Shown here piece by piece: positions 8,271 through 18,024 of a DNA stretch of 64,000 nt. The notes beneath the pieces were generated by a model. The model saw only the letters and a list, made by a program, of their open reading frames with translations. It had not been told where the DNA came from and made no database searches. This DNA comes from Pseudomonas saponiphila. Its GTDB lineage: Bacteria > Pseudomonadota > Gammaproteobacteria > Pseudomonadales > Pseudomonadaceae. The DNA is taken from the NCBI RefSeq assembly GCF_900105185.1, contig NZ_FNTJ01000002.1, positions 124,001 to 188,000 of the forward strand, in the 5' to 3' direction. The first letter of the stretch is position 1; each line of letters opens with the position of its first letter. Made by a program: the position numbers and the translations under genes.

Positions 8271-11200
8271 AGCCGCTCCGGCAGGCTGAAGCCGCTGAGC
8301 ACCCGGCTCTTGAACGGGTTGAAGGCACTGCTGGCGCGCAGCTCGTAGGAGATGCTCGCGCCATCCACCCGCAGCCGCAGGTTGAAGCGGTCCGGCGAAT
8401 TGGTGGCGGTCAGGTCCGATTGCTCCAGCAGGCGGAACCAGGCCCAGGGACCGTCCAGGGTCACCCCGGAACGCCCGGTGGCCGACGGCGGCATGATCGA
8501 CAGGCGCACCACGCCGATGCTCCCCGGGTTCGGCCACTGCATGGCCACCGGTCGGCTCGGGCCGTGGTCGTAGCTCAATTGCTGGCCGTCCAGGTCGAGC
8601 AGGAACTGGCTGATGCTGGCGTCCATGGCCACCGGCTTGAGCTCAAAGCGCACCGCCGGCTGGGTGCCGCCGCTGGAGCGGAAGAACGCATCACGAATGT
8701 TCGCCGCGCGCTGGAAGGTCTGCAGCACACCGGGGGAGATCCCCAGTTTCTGCGCCGCGCCCGGCTGCCAGCTCCAGGTGGTGGTCGAGGTGTTGACGTA
8801 AGGCTGCAGGTACTTGCGGAAGTAGTTGTCCATCACCCCGCCGGTGCCGAAGAACTGGCCGAAGTCTTCCAGGGTCGCGTCCCGCGAGCTGCCCGGCGAC
8901 ATCGGATAACGCCCGCTCAGGGACTGGCGATAGACGTTCACCACTTCGCTGACCCAGGCCGCGTTCAGTTGATTGCGCACCCCGCCCATCATGCTGTTGG
9001 TGGTGGAACCGACCACCGATTTGACCAGCCCCTGGACCATCGGCGGCTGACGCTCGGCGGTCAGGCTGACCCGGGCGGCCGCGGCGCTGGCCTGATTCTT
9101 GGCCTCGCCCAGCAGCGCGTCGCCGCTGGCCCCGACCATGGCGCTGACCTGCACGTACAGGGCGTTCATGTCCGAGAGCAGGCCGTCGATGGCCGCCGGC
9201 TCGCCCTCGCCCTTGCTCACCAGGCTGTTGAGGTCGGCAAAGTGCGCGCTCACCGGGTCATCGCTGCTGGCCACGGCAGCCGGGTTGGCCGCCTGCTCCT
9301 GGCCCAACAGCGAACCCAGGCGCTGCTTGAGTTGATCGACGCCGCCCTCGACCTTCTGGCCCTGGGCCGCCAGCAGGCGTTCTTCCTGTTGCAGGTCGGT
9401 TTCCTTGGCCACCGCCACCAGCAGTTTCTTCAGCGGCGAGGTGGGCCCGGAGAGAATCCGCAGCACGTCGGCGGCCTGGGCCACGCTGGTGATCGGCACG
9501 AAGTCGATGTCCGCCAGCAAGGCGTCCCACTGGCGCAGGTAGTCCTGGAAGTACAGGCGACGCACGTCGGCGGCGAGGCTGGCGACGTTCTGCTGGTCGG
9601 CCTGATCGCGGCCCAGTACCCACTGCTCTTCCGCCAGGGTGCCGGCCTGGTTGAGGCTGGCCAGGAGGAAGGCCTGGCGATAGCCCTTGGCGGTGAACAG
9701 CCCGCTCAGGGGTTCGCTCAACGGCTTGCCGCTCTTGCGGGTGAACACCAGCGCCGCGTCGCGACCACCGGCTTCGCTGAGGCGGAAGTCCGGCACGCCG
9801 TCCGGCAGCTTGGCGCGCTTGACCCGGTCATACACGCGCTGGGCCACCGGCAGCTGTTGCAGCTGGCGGCGCAGGTCGTCGATCAGGCGCTGATCCAGCC
9901 GCGCATTCGGTGGATGTTTTTCGAACAGCGCCTGCAGGTGCCCGGTCAGGGCCTGACGCTGGTCCGGCGGCAGGTCGCGGGCCAGGGTACGGTCCCAGTC
10001 CAGGGTGATCCAGGCCTTGATGAAGTCCGGGTCGTAGTGCTCGCTGTCCGCCAGCATCAGGTAGGCCTTGAGCCCCTCGTAGAGGAAGTCCGAGTTGCCG
10101 CCGCTGTGCAGTTGCTCCTCGATACGGGTCATCAGCCGTGGGGCGAACACCGCCACCAGCAGCTTGCGATAGACGCTGGCGGCCTCGGCTTCGAGCATGT
10201 CGCCCTGATACAGGCCCAGGCCCTCGGCCCAGCCCGGTGCATCGCCGGCCAGATGGCGGGTGGCGTTGAGCAGCGGCAGCACCGCCAGCACATCGCGCTG
10301 GGCCGAGCTGAGGTTCTGCACGTCCTGGCGCACCGGCGCGACACGCTGGTCGACCTGGGCGATATAGGCCTGGTTGGCCCGGTAGCTGATGATCCACAGG
10401 GTGCCGACCACCAGCACCAGCGCCACGGTGGCCGCCAGGGCGCCACGGGCGATCCATTTGCGCCGGCGCTCGACCTTGGGATTGACCCCCACCAGCCCGC
10501 GCTCGGCAAAGGCCACGGCGCTGAACAGTTTCTCGATGAAGTAACTGCGCCCGGTGCCGGTCTGCCGCGCCAGGTGCTGGCGGTCCAGGTTCATGCTCTG
10601 GGCCATGGCGCCGATCAGCCGGTCGATCGGGCTGCCTTCCTGGGTGCCACTGGTGAAATACACGCCGCGCAGCAGCACTCGCTCTTCGAAGGCGTTGGGT
10701 TTGAACACGCCTTCGAGGAAGCCCTGCAAGGACTCCTTGAGCGCCGCGAATTGCTGCGGGAAGCCATAGATCAAGTCGCGCCGCGCCGGGTCGCGTTCCT
10801 GCTGCAGGCGCTCCACCAGACGCTCGTTGAGGCGCTGCTCCAGGGCCGCCAGTTCCGCCGGCAACTGGGCCAGGGGGCTGTCGCCGCTCTTGCCGTCGTC
10901 CAGGGCGAAGGTCATGCCCCAGACCTGGGCCCGCTCTTCCTTGCTCAGGGAATCGAAGAACTCCATGAAGCCCGGCACCAGATCGAGCTTGGTCAGCATC
11001 AGGTAGATCGGGAAGCGCACCCCCAGCTGGGTGTACAGCTCCTGGATGCGCAGGCGGATCGCCGCCGCGTGGGCCGCGCGCTCCGCTTCGCTGCCCAGCA
11101 GCAGGTCGGAGAGGCTGATGGCGACGAAGGCGCCATCGATCGGCCGCCGCGAACGCTGGGTTTTCAGCAGGTCGAGGAAACCCAGCCAGGCCGCCTTGTC

Positions 11201-11773
11201 CACCGAGGCGTGGCTGTCCTGGGTGGTGTAGCGCCCGGCGGTGTCCAGCAATACCGCCTGATCGGTGAACCACCAGTCGCAGTTGCGGGTGCCGCCCACG
11301 CCGCGCACGGCACCGGCGCCCAGCTGCGCGGCCAGGGGGAAATGCAGGCCGGAGTTGACCAGCGCGGTGGTCTTGCCCGAGCCCGGCGGGCCGATGATCA
11401 CGTACCACGGCAGCTCGTAGAGGTTGCGCCGCTCGTCACCGCCAAGCTTGGCCTTCTTCAACAGCGCCAGGGCTTCGTCCATGCGCTGGCGCAGGGCCGC
11501 CAGTTCTTCGGCGGTGGCCACGCTGTCCGGGTCCGGCGGGGTATCGGCGGCCAGGCTCTGCAACACCTTGGCCGCGTGCCGACGGGCCTGGATGATGCGA
11601 AACACCCGATAACCGATCCACAGCGCGAAGATGACAATGATCAACGCCCAGCGCCGGCCTTCCGGCACCAGGAACTCCAGCAGCGGGCCAATGAACCAGA
11701 TGATCAGGCTCAGGGCGATCAGCCCCAGCAGCGGGATCACCCAGCGAATCACAAAACTGAAAAACGCCTTCAC
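8267..11773 (-). CDS. tssM: TssM (IcmF), inner-membrane scaffold of the T6SS
   Basis: The 1168-residue protein has two N-terminal membrane segments (about residues 8-30 and 42-58), a cytoplasmic NTPase-like domain with Walker A GPPGSGKTT at 128-136, and a third membrane segment near 438-460. A large periplasmic domain follows and ends in the IcmF C-terminal beta region that contacts TssJ. With TssL and TssJ it forms the trans-envelope complex. Its start overlaps the tssL stop by ATGA. Confidence 0.95.
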   Translation of the reverse strand: MKAFFSFVIRWVIPLLGLIALSLIIWFIGPLLEFLVPEGRRWALIIVIFALWIGYRVFRIIQARRHAAKVLQSLAADTPPDPDSVATAEELAALRQRMDEALALLKKAKLGGDERRNLYELPWYVIIGPPGSGKTTALVNSGLHFPLAAQLGAGAVRGVGGTRNCDWWFTDQAVLLDTAGRYTTQDSHASVDKAAWLGFLDLLKTQRSRRPIDGAFVAISLSDLLLGSEAERAAHAAAIRLRIQELYTQLGVRFPIYLMLTKLDLVPGFMEFFDSLSKEERAQVWGMTFALDDGKSGDSPLAQLPAELAALEQRLNERLVERLQQERDPARRDLIYGFPQQFAALKESLQGFLEGVFKPNAFEERVLLRGVYFTSGTQEGSPIDRLIGAMAQSMNLDRQHLARQTGTGRSYFIEKLFSAVAFAERGLVGVNPKVERRRKWIARGALAATVALVLVVGTLWIISYRANQAYIAQVDQRVAPVRQDVQNLSSAQRDVLAVLPLLNATRHLAGDAPGWAEGLGLYQGDMLEAEAASVYRKLLVAVFAPRLMTRIEEQLHSGGNSDFLYEGLKAYLMLADSEHYDPDFIKAWITLDWDRTLARDLPPDQRQALTGHLQALFEKHPPNARLDQRLIDDLRRQLQQLPVAQRVYDRVKRAKLPDGVPDFRLSEAGGRDAALVFTRKSGKPLSEPLSGLFTAKGYRQAFLLASLNQAGTLAEEQWVLGRDQADQQNVASLAADVRRLYFQDYLRQWDALLADIDFVPITSVAQAADVLRILSGPTSPLKKLLVAVAKETDLQQEERLLAAQGQKVEGGVDQLKQRLGSLLGQEQAANPAAVASSDDPVSAHFADLNSLVSKGEGEPAAIDGLLSDMNALYVQVSAMVGASGDALLGEAKNQASAAAARVSLTAERQPPMVQGLVKSVVGSTTNSMMGGVRNQLNAAWVSEVVNVYRQSLSGRYPMSPGSSRDATLEDFGQFFGTGGVMDNYFRKYLQPYVNTSTTTWSWQPGAAQKLGISPGVLQTFQRAANIRDAFFRSSGGTQPAVRFELKPVAMDASISQFLLDLDGQQLSYDHGPSRPVAMQWPNPGSIGVVRLSIMPPSATGRSGVTLDGPWAWFRLLEQSDLTATNSPDRFNLRLRVDGASISYELRASSAFNPFKSRVLSGFSLPERL

Positions 11774-13095
11774 TCGACCCCCTCCGCCAATACGCTGATT
11801 TCGACCCGACGATTACGCGCCCGCCCTTCGGCGGTGGCGTTGCTTGCCAGCGGCTCGGTGTCGCTGCGGCCTTCGGCGCTGAAGCGCTCTGGCTGGCCGG
11901 TCTTCGCCGCGAGGATCTGCAGCACCGATTCGGCGCGGGCCTGGGACAGCTTCCAGTTGGACGGGAAGCGCAAGGTAGCGATCGGCCGGTTGTCGCTGTG
12001 GCCGGTGATGCGCACCTGGCCCTTGACCTTGCGCACCGCGTCGGCGATGCGCAGCATCAGCGGCTGGTAGTCGTCGAGAATGCTGGCGCTGGCCGAGGCG
12101 AACAGCTCGTCGCCACGGATAGTCACCACCGAACGGTCGACGGCATCTTCCACCGCCACCCGCCCGGCCTTGATGTCTTCGGCGAGGAAACCGGCCAGGC
12201 GCGGACGCTCGACGATCTTCGGCTGGATCACCGGGCGATCCAGGGTCTGCACCGGGATTTCGCCCAGGGCATGGATGTTCTTGAACACCGGCTCGGCGTC
12301 CGCCGCCAGCTTCAGGCGCAGGCCGAACAGCAGCACCAGGAGCAGCGCCACGCCAATCGCGATGCCGACCCAGGGCGGCATGAACTGGGCCAGCCGGTCA
12401 CGGGCCACGCTGACCCCGCGCCAATGCGGCGAGAGCTCGCGCTCGTGCTCGCCACGGGCGCTGCGGATGGTGGCCGCGGTGCGCTCGCGCAGGGCTTCGA
12501 GCTGGCTGCGGCCATCGATCATCACCCGGTAGCGACCTTCGAAGCCCAGGCACATGCACAGGTACAACAGCTCCAGCAGGTACAGGCGCTCGCGGGGGCT
12601 CTGCAGGCAGTGCTCCAGCAACTGGAAGACCTTCTCGCCGCCCCAGGCTTCGTTGTGCACGGTGATCAGCAGGCTCTGCTTGCCCCAGTCGCTGGTGCTG
12701 CCCCACGGGGTGCTGAGCACCGCTTCATCCAGGGCGGTGCACAGCGCATAGCGCGCCAGCAACACGTCGTTGCGCGGCACGCCGGCGGCTTCCGCGCGCT
12801 CTTCGAACTGGCGCAGGTAGGCCAGCAACTGCGCCCGCAGGCTCGCCGGTGCCGGGTGCGCCAGGGTGCTGCGCAGCCTCGTGAGCAACGCCAGCAACGG
12901 GCCGGCGGCGCTTTCCAGGGGGTTCAGGCCCCGAGCCTGACCGGCCGGCAAGGGCGCCGCCGGCATCGCCAATGACGGCGATGGCGCGGCCGCCGGGCGG
13001 CCGGGCTCGGGCGCACGGCCACCGGGGCGCGGCATGAATTGGGTGCGGTCATTGGCCGGGGACGGCTGCCCTGCCGAATCGTCGAAAGGATGCAT
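11770..13095 (-). CDS. tssL: TssL (DotU) with C-terminal OmpA-like peptidoglycan-binding domain
   Basis: The 441-residue protein has a proline-rich N-terminus, a cytoplasmic DotU domain (about 60-235), one membrane segment (240-260) and a periplasmic OmpA-like domain (about 320-440) with the signature ITGHSDNRP and RAESV. The OmpA domain makes this an evolved TssL that can anchor the membrane complex to the cell wall directly. It sits between tssK (6-base gap) and tssM (4-base overlap). Confidence 0.95.
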   Translation of the reverse strand: MHPFDDSAGQPSPANDRTQFMPRPGGRAPEPGRPAAAPSPSLAMPAAPLPAGQARGLNPLESAAGPLLALLTRLRSTLAHPAPASLRAQLLAYLRQFEERAEAAGVPRNDVLLARYALCTALDEAVLSTPWGSTSDWGKQSLLITVHNEAWGGEKVFQLLEHCLQSPRERLYLLELLYLCMCLGFEGRYRVMIDGRSQLEALRERTAATIRSARGEHERELSPHWRGVSVARDRLAQFMPPWVGIAIGVALLLVLLFGLRLKLAADAEPVFKNIHALGEIPVQTLDRPVIQPKIVERPRLAGFLAEDIKAGRVAVEDAVDRSVVTIRGDELFASASASILDDYQPLMLRIADAVRKVKGQVRITGHSDNRPIATLRFPSNWKLSQARAESVLQILAAKTGQPERFSAEGRSDTEPLASNATAEGRARNRRVEISVLAEGVE

Positions 13096-13101
13096 CGCGA
13101 C

Positions 13102-14436
13102 TTATCCTCGAATGGCCCAGAAGGCCAGGTTCAAGCCCGGGAATTCCCCAGCGACGTGGAACGCGAAGCCACCGGAATGAACCAGTTGTTTCCAGTGCTC
13201 GCTGCCACGGTCGAGCTCGTAGTAGGTGGAGCCTGCGTGATACGGCAACTGCCGTGGCGCCACCGGCAGCGGCAACAGGCCGATGCCCGGCAGCTGCAGG
13301 TTGACCAGATCACGGATGTGCTCCACCGAGCCGACCTTGCTCTGCTGGGCAAAACGCCCGCGCAGGGTTTCCCCGGGCACGTCGGCGCGCACCACCAGGA
13401 TGAAGCTGGCGCTCTCCAGCAGGGTGCGGTCGGCCAGCATCGCCACGTGCACGCCGTAGGCTTTCTCGACGATGGGGATCGGCGTCGCCTTGCTGTCGAT
13501 CAGCATCGACAGCGCTTCGCGCAGGGCCTGCATCACCGGAGCGAAGCTCAGGGCCAGCTCGTCGTGCTGGTACTGCGGGTACTCGGCGGGGCGTCGAGTG
13601 CTGTTGGAGAAGGTCGAGAATTCGCCGGCCAGGCTCACCAGTTCGCTGTACAGGCGCTCGGGGTGCAGCGGGCTGATCTGGTTCAAGTGGCTGACCAGCG
13701 GCTGGGCGCGGTTGACCAGTTGCAGGAGCATGAAGTCGGCAATTTCCGAAGCACCGCCGGCACCCGACGCCACCACGCGCCCGGCCAGGGCCTCGCCACG
13801 CTGGTGCAACAGGCCCAGCAGCTCGCTGCGAAAGGCGCTCAGCGGCTTGGATGCGGCCACATCCAGCAGCGGCGGGATGTAGCTGTCATCCAGCACCAGG
13901 GCGCGGTCGGCGCGCTTTTCCTTGATCCGCACCACGCCGACGGCGGCATAGTCGCTCAGGCCATCGGCGGCCGTGAGCAGGCGCAAGGCGCGGGAGCCCA
14001 CGGCCACCGGCGCACGGTTTTCGAAGGGGGCGTTGTCGTCGCGCACCTCGCGCACCTGGCTCAGGTAGCGGGCGCCGCCCAGTTCCTCGCCTTCGTCCAC
14101 GGTATCCCGGGCGCCGGCGCGCTTGAGCGGCAGCGCCAGGTACACCAGGCCGTCGCGCAGGGTGTCGTCGATGCTCAGCGGGCTGGGCGCCAGATCGTCA
14201 TGGGGAATGTTGAACGGCGTACCGTCGGGCAGCAGGCCGCGGGCGCTGACGATGGCCAGCTTGCCCTGGGCCAGCAGGCCCTGATCGATCCGCAGTTCGG
14301 AAAAGCCCCAGGCCCCCGCCGACAACGGACGGCTGCGGGCGTCGATGAGGTTTTCAAGGTAACGGTCATGCTGCTGGAAGTGCTGGGTTCCAATGAACAT
14401 GCCTTCCGACCAGACCACGCGATTGTTCCAGGACAT
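13102..14436 (-). CDS. tssK: TssK, baseplate-to-membrane-complex adaptor
   Basis: The 444-residue protein opens with the typical TssK start (MSWNNRVVWSEGMFIGTQHF) and keeps the family length. TssK trimers link the TssEFG baseplate to TssL and TssM. The gene lies 15 bases downstream of tssJ and 6 bases upstream of tssL, within one minus-strand operon. Confidence 0.95.
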   Translation of the reverse strand: MSWNNRVVWSEGMFIGTQHFQQHDRYLENLIDARSRPLSAGAWGFSELRIDQGLLAQGKLAIVSARGLLPDGTPFNIPHDDLAPSPLSIDDTLRDGLVYLALPLKRAGARDTVDEGEELGGARYLSQVREVRDDNAPFENRAPVAVGSRALRLLTAADGLSDYAAVGVVRIKEKRADRALVLDDSYIPPLLDVAASKPLSAFRSELLGLLHQRGEALAGRVVASGAGGASEIADFMLLQLVNRAQPLVSHLNQISPLHPERLYSELVSLAGEFSTFSNSTRRPAEYPQYQHDELALSFAPVMQALREALSMLIDSKATPIPIVEKAYGVHVAMLADRTLLESASFILVVRADVPGETLRGRFAQQSKVGSVEHIRDLVNLQLPGIGLLPLPVAPRQLPYHAGSTYYELDRGSEHWKQLVHSGGFAFHVAGEFPGLNLAFWAIRG

Positions 14437-14451
14437 GGTTGCTCCGTTTGC

Positions 14452-14961
14452 CTATTGGGCAGGGCTGGATGGGGACGCCGCGAGCTCGGCGCTGACTGCG
14501 CGGACATCGAGGCCGATCTGATAGCTGTTGTTCAGGTGCGCGGCGGTATTGACGCTGACCCGCCACAGGGCCTGATCCACTTCGCGATAGCCCACCAGCA
14601 GGCCGACCTGACGGGTGGCCGGGTCCAGGGTGCGCTTGAGGCTGAACTGGTCGCCGGGCTTGACCAGCACTTCGTCCTGGTCGATCAGGTCCGGGCCGAG
14701 GGTGGCCGGGGCCCGCTCCGCCAGGGCGAAGTAGTCGGCGCGCATGAAGGTGGCCGGGTTCTTCAGTTCGAAGATCCGCACCCGCACCGGCGTGCCCTGG
14801 CCGTCGGGGCCGGGGTTGAGTCCGGCCACGGCCTGGAAATGCAGCTCCACGGTGGTGGCGCCCGGCTCGGCTGGTTTGCTCGGCTCGGCAGGCGCCGGGG
14901 CGTCCTTGGCACAGGCCGCCAGTACCAGCATGGCGACCAATGTCAGCAATCGTTGAATCAT
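14452..14961 (-). CDS. tssJ: TssJ, outer-membrane lipoprotein of the T6SS membrane complex
   Basis: The 169-residue protein has a lipoprotein signal (hydrophobic run, lipobox LAAC, Cys16) and a proline/alanine-rich tether. The beta-rich domain that follows ends with the region predicted to contact TssM. The residue after the lipid-bearing Cys is Ala, not Asp, so outer-membrane sorting is expected. It lies 66 bases after fha1. Confidence 0.92.
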   Translation of the reverse strand: MIQRLLTLVAMLVLAACAKDAPAPAEPSKPAEPGATTVELHFQAVAGLNPGPDGQGTPVRVRIFELKNPATFMRADYFALAERAPATLGPDLIDQDEVLVKPGDQFSLKRTLDPATRQVGLLVGYREVDQALWRVSVNTAAHLNNSYQIGLDVRAVSAELAASPSSPAQ

Positions 14962-15027
14962 CCTGCGTCCTCAATGACGTATCAGCTGTCCGTGTATCCG
15001 TGGGTTCGGGGGAGGTTCCAGGCGCGC

Positions 15028-16530
15028 TCAGGAACGGCGCAGGCGCTGGGTGTGCTCTTCGTAGGCGCGACTGAACTCGCGACCGAAGAGGTCCTGGAAA
15101 TCGTCCTGGGCCTCTTGGGAAATCTGCTTGTAGAGCGCGGTGAACTGCTGCCAGTTCTGCGCCTGGCGCGAGCCGCTGAACAGGTTGCCCAGGCCACCGG
15201 GACGGGCCATGCGCGCTTCCAGCTCGGCGGGTTCGAAACGCCCCAGCAAGTGCTTGATGGCCGCTTCCACGCCGGCCATGACCGCCAGCTGGTGGGCCCG
15301 CAGGTCATCGAAGCTGTCCTGCACCGCCTGGTCCGGGGCCATGAACGCCTGGTTGCTGTGGCGCAGCAGCAGGAGCATGGCCTCATCGACATTGGGGGCG
15401 AACTTCAGCGGGTTGTTTTCCACCGGGCGGATCATCGTCTGCTGCATGCGGAACTCGCCCTTGAGGCTGCTGCGGGCCCGCAACACATCGATCAGGCCCT
15501 CGACCATCAACCGGTAGCTGCGGCCCAGGCTTTCCATCTGCGCCTGGGCCTGCTGCGGGTCGATGCGCAGCTGATCCAGCCCGGCGCCACGCAGAAAGGC
15601 TTGCAACAGGTCGACCTGCGGCGCAACCGGCGCCGGAGCGGGTGCCGCGACCGGCGCCTGCGGTGCCTGGGCCGTGGGCGGCGGAGCGACCGCAGCAACA
15701 GCGAGCGGCGGCGCCGCGACCTCGACCGGCTGCGGCTGCGGCTGCGGCTGCGGCGGTTCTGCACCGAACAGGCCGATGCCGGCAAACGGGTCCGGCGCGA
15801 CAGGCGCGGTCAGGGGCGCCGCCTCCGGCACGGGCACCGGGGCCGGAATCGGCCGCGCCGGCGTATCACCGACCAGGTCCCAGTCTTCCGGAATCAGCGC
15901 CCCGCCCTGGGCTGCCAGGGGCTGTGACGGTGGCACCGGCTGGGGCACGGCGGTGGGCGTCGGCGGGCGAAAATCGTGCTGCTCGGCGGGTACATGATCC
16001 GGCTGAGTGGCCGCAGGCGTGGCGCTCGGGGTCAGGAAGTCGAACAGGTCGGGGAAGGTGTCCTGGGCCGATGCGCCCTGAAAATGCGCCACCGGCGCCA
16101 TGGCGATCGGCTCGATGGGCGTTGGGGCTACCGCTTGTCGGCCCATCAGCGCCTCGAAACTGTTGGAGCTGTCCCCGGAAAAAGCTTCAACCTGGGCGCG
16201 GTTGATACTGAAATCGATCCGCGCACTGATCTCGTAATCGCCAATGCGGATAACCTCGCCATCTTCCAGCGGCTCGCTGTTACCCCGGCGCATGCGAATA
16301 CCGGCACGGACTAACTCCACACCATTGGTACTGTTATCGGTCAAGTAATAACGGCCATCCTTGTATTGAATGACACAATGTCGCGCCGAAACTAAGCGCT
16401 CGGGATCGGGAAGTACCCAGTCGTTATCGGAACTGCGGCCAATTGCCATCATCCCCTGATCCATTAGTTTCTCAGGGCATTGACCAGGGGTGATCTTGTG
16501 ATAACTAGTGATAGTCAAACACAGCGACAT
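15028..16530 (-). CDS. fha1: Fha1, forkhead-associated scaffold phosphorylated by PpkA
   Basis: The 500-residue cytoplasmic protein has an N-terminal FHA domain (about residues 20-105) with the phosphothreonine-binding signatures IGRSSDNDW, SARHC and NSTNG. A long Pro/Ala/Gln linker (about 170-310) follows, then the C-terminal domain found in T6SS FHA proteins. In P. aeruginosa PpkA phosphorylates Fha1 and this drives assembly and ClpV recruitment. It is the first gene of the left arm. Its start has a full AAGGAGG at 16535-16541, four bases before ATG. Confidence 0.94.
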   Translation of the reverse strand: MSLCLTITSYHKITPGQCPEKLMDQGMMAIGRSSDNDWVLPDPERLVSARHCVIQYKDGRYYLTDNSTNGVELVRAGIRMRRGNSEPLEDGEVIRIGDYEISARIDFSINRAQVEAFSGDSSNSFEALMGRQAVAPTPIEPIAMAPVAHFQGASAQDTFPDLFDFLTPSATPAATQPDHVPAEQHDFRPPTPTAVPQPVPPSQPLAAQGGALIPEDWDLVGDTPARPIPAPVPVPEAAPLTAPVAPDPFAGIGLFGAEPPQPQPQPQPVEVAAPPLAVAAVAPPPTAQAPQAPVAAPAPAPVAPQVDLLQAFLRGAGLDQLRIDPQQAQAQMESLGRSYRLMVEGLIDVLRARSSLKGEFRMQQTMIRPVENNPLKFAPNVDEAMLLLLRHSNQAFMAPDQAVQDSFDDLRAHQLAVMAGVEAAIKHLLGRFEPAELEARMARPGGLGNLFSGSRQAQNWQQFTALYKQISQEAQDDFQDLFGREFSRAYEEHTQRLRRS

Positions 16531-16923
16531 TTCGCCTCCTTGCTGTACTTCCGCGTGCGAACCGGTGCCGGGAAAAAAGTTCCGTAAAAAAATGAAAAGT
16601 CCGCAAAAAATCCTTTAAACAGCACCGTTCACAGCATGTTCGCTCAACTTGAACCGCACAGATGACAAAAGCTCTGCGCCCCGCCTCAATCTGACTCGCC
16701 GGTCAGGGAACTAAGTAAGTCGACATAACAGTGTCACGCGGGGCGAATAGCTTACCTTGACAAGCCACAACTACTACACCAAAAATGCACAACTTCTTGA
16801 ACACGGATGATGGCTCACTAGTATCAACGAGTCCATGTTTACCAAGAAATGTGCGCGAGTTCACAAACAACTAGTGCATTAATTGCCTGACTGTCCTGCA
16901 GGCTGATAGGGAGATCGAACCAG
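16531..16923. promoter_or_regulatory. Divergent T6SS control region with ANGGA (RsmA-type) motifs
   Basis: This 393-base gap between fha1 and tssA is more AT-rich than its flanks. On the + strand a TTGACA at 16757-16762 and AAAAAT at 16781-16786 (18-base spacing) form a modest sigma-70-like pair. ANGGA motifs occur in both leaders. For tssA they lie at 16803-16807 and 16908-16912, the second inside its Shine-Dalgarno. For fha1 they lie at 16581-16585 and 16537-16541 (minus strand), the second again inside the Shine-Dalgarno. This is the layout expected for RsmA/E repression, which is established for the P. aeruginosa H1 locus. No clear sigma-54 -24/-12 element was seen. Transcription starts are not determined. 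Confidence 0.55.
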
Positions 16924-17943
16924 GTGGATGTACCGATGTTGCTCGCCGCCATTTCAGCAACTTCGCCTTGTGGCGAAGATCTGGAATATGACGCGGATTT
17001 CCTGCACTTGGAGCGGGCCGCACAAGGTCAGCCCGAGCGCAGCATGGGCGACTCGATCCTCCCGGCCGAGCCGCCGGACTGGCGCAGCATCCAGCAGCAG
17101 AGCCTGGACTTGCTGGCCCGCAGCAAAGACCTGCGCATCACCCATTTTCTCGTGCAGAGCACCCTGGCCCTCGAAGGCCTGCCAGGCCTGGCCACCTGCC
17201 TCGAACTGATCAACGGCCTGCTCCGCGATTACTGGGCGGACCTGCACCCGCGCCTGGACGCCGATGACGACAACGACCCCACGGTGCGCATCAACGCCCT
17301 GGCCGGCCTGGCCTCCGACACCACCATCGGCCTGCTGCGCGAAGCCCAGCTGACCCGTTCCCGGACCTTCGGCCCGGTGACGGTGCGGGCCGCGCTGAAC
17401 GCCGCCGGCCTGCAGCACTTCTCCGGTGAAAGCCTGGGTTCCGATCACCTGGCCGGCGCCCTGCAAGACAGCGACCCCGAGCACCTGGAGGCCATTCGCA
17501 ACGCCTTGAGCAACGCTCGCTCGGCCGTCGAAGCCATCGAAAAGCAGGTCAGCGAACAGGTGGGTTCCGCCAGCGGCGTCGACCTCACGGCCCTCAAGCA
17601 ACCGCTGCGCCTGGCGCTGCAGGTGCTGGGCCAGCATGCCCCGCAAACCGGCGACAGCGCGGCCGATGAACCCGCCGAAGCCGCCGCCAGCGAAGCCGGA
17701 AACGCGCCCGTGGCGCCCGCCGCAGCGCGGATTTCCGGCGAGATCAACAGCCGCGACGACGTGCTGCGCAGTCTCGACCGGCTGCTGGCCTACTACAGCC
17801 GGCATGAGCCATCGAGCCCGCTGCCGGTGTTGCTCAACCGGGCCAAGAATCTGGTCAACGCCGACTTCGCGGCCATCGTGCGCAATCTGATTCCCGATGG
17901 CATGTCCCAATTTGAAAACCTGCGCGGCCCCGAATCCGACTAA
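16924..17943 (+). CDS. tssA: TssA, baseplate/sheath-assembly protein
   Basis: The 339-residue protein has the conserved N-terminal ImpA domain (PCGEDLEYDADF near residues 15-26) and a short C-terminal helical domain, so it belongs to the short TssA1 class. It helps prime sheath assembly on the baseplate. The GTG at 16924 is chosen because AGGGAG lies 10 bases upstream and the M-D-V opening matches the family; an ATG at 16936 is too far from that site. It is the first gene of the right arm. Confidence 0.92.
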   Translation: MDVPMLLAAISATSPCGEDLEYDADFLHLERAAQGQPERSMGDSILPAEPPDWRSIQQQSLDLLARSKDLRITHFLVQSTLALEGLPGLATCLELINGLLRDYWADLHPRLDADDDNDPTVRINALAGLASDTTIGLLREAQLTRSRTFGPVTVRAALNAAGLQHFSGESLGSDHLAGALQDSDPEHLEAIRNALSNARSAVEAIEKQVSEQVGSASGVDLTALKQPLRLALQVLGQHAPQTGDSAADEPAEAAASEAGNAPVAPAAARISGEINSRDDVLRSLDRLLAYYSRHEPSSPLPVLLNRAKNLVNADFAAIVRNLIPDGMSQFENLRGPESD

Positions 17944-18024
17944 CCCCGAAGCGGCCGAACAGTATCGTCAGCGGCAACCACCGACCGACGCCAACACCGT
18001 CGCAGCAGCGACCAGGAGCACAAC

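Noticed and set aside
8420..12070. A 1216-codon open frame on the + strand opposite tssM and tssL
   Set aside because: It is the antisense shadow of high-GC coding sequence; its translation is rich in H, Q, R and G with no domain, while tssM and tssL on the other strand are clear.
15700..15780. Short tandem GGCTGCG repeats that look like a microsatellite
   Set aside because: They encode the Pro/Gln-rich linker of Fha1 in frame; no CRISPR-like spacing or independent repeat unit.
13039..15927. A 962-codon open frame on the + strand opposite tssK, tssJ and fha1
   Set aside because: Antisense shadow with low-complexity H/Q/G/R translation; the minus-strand genes match known T6SS families.
16531..16923. 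Sigma-54 -24/-12 promoter in the divergent region
   Set aside because: No GG-N10-GC arrangement resembling TGGCAC-N5-TTGC was found on either strand.
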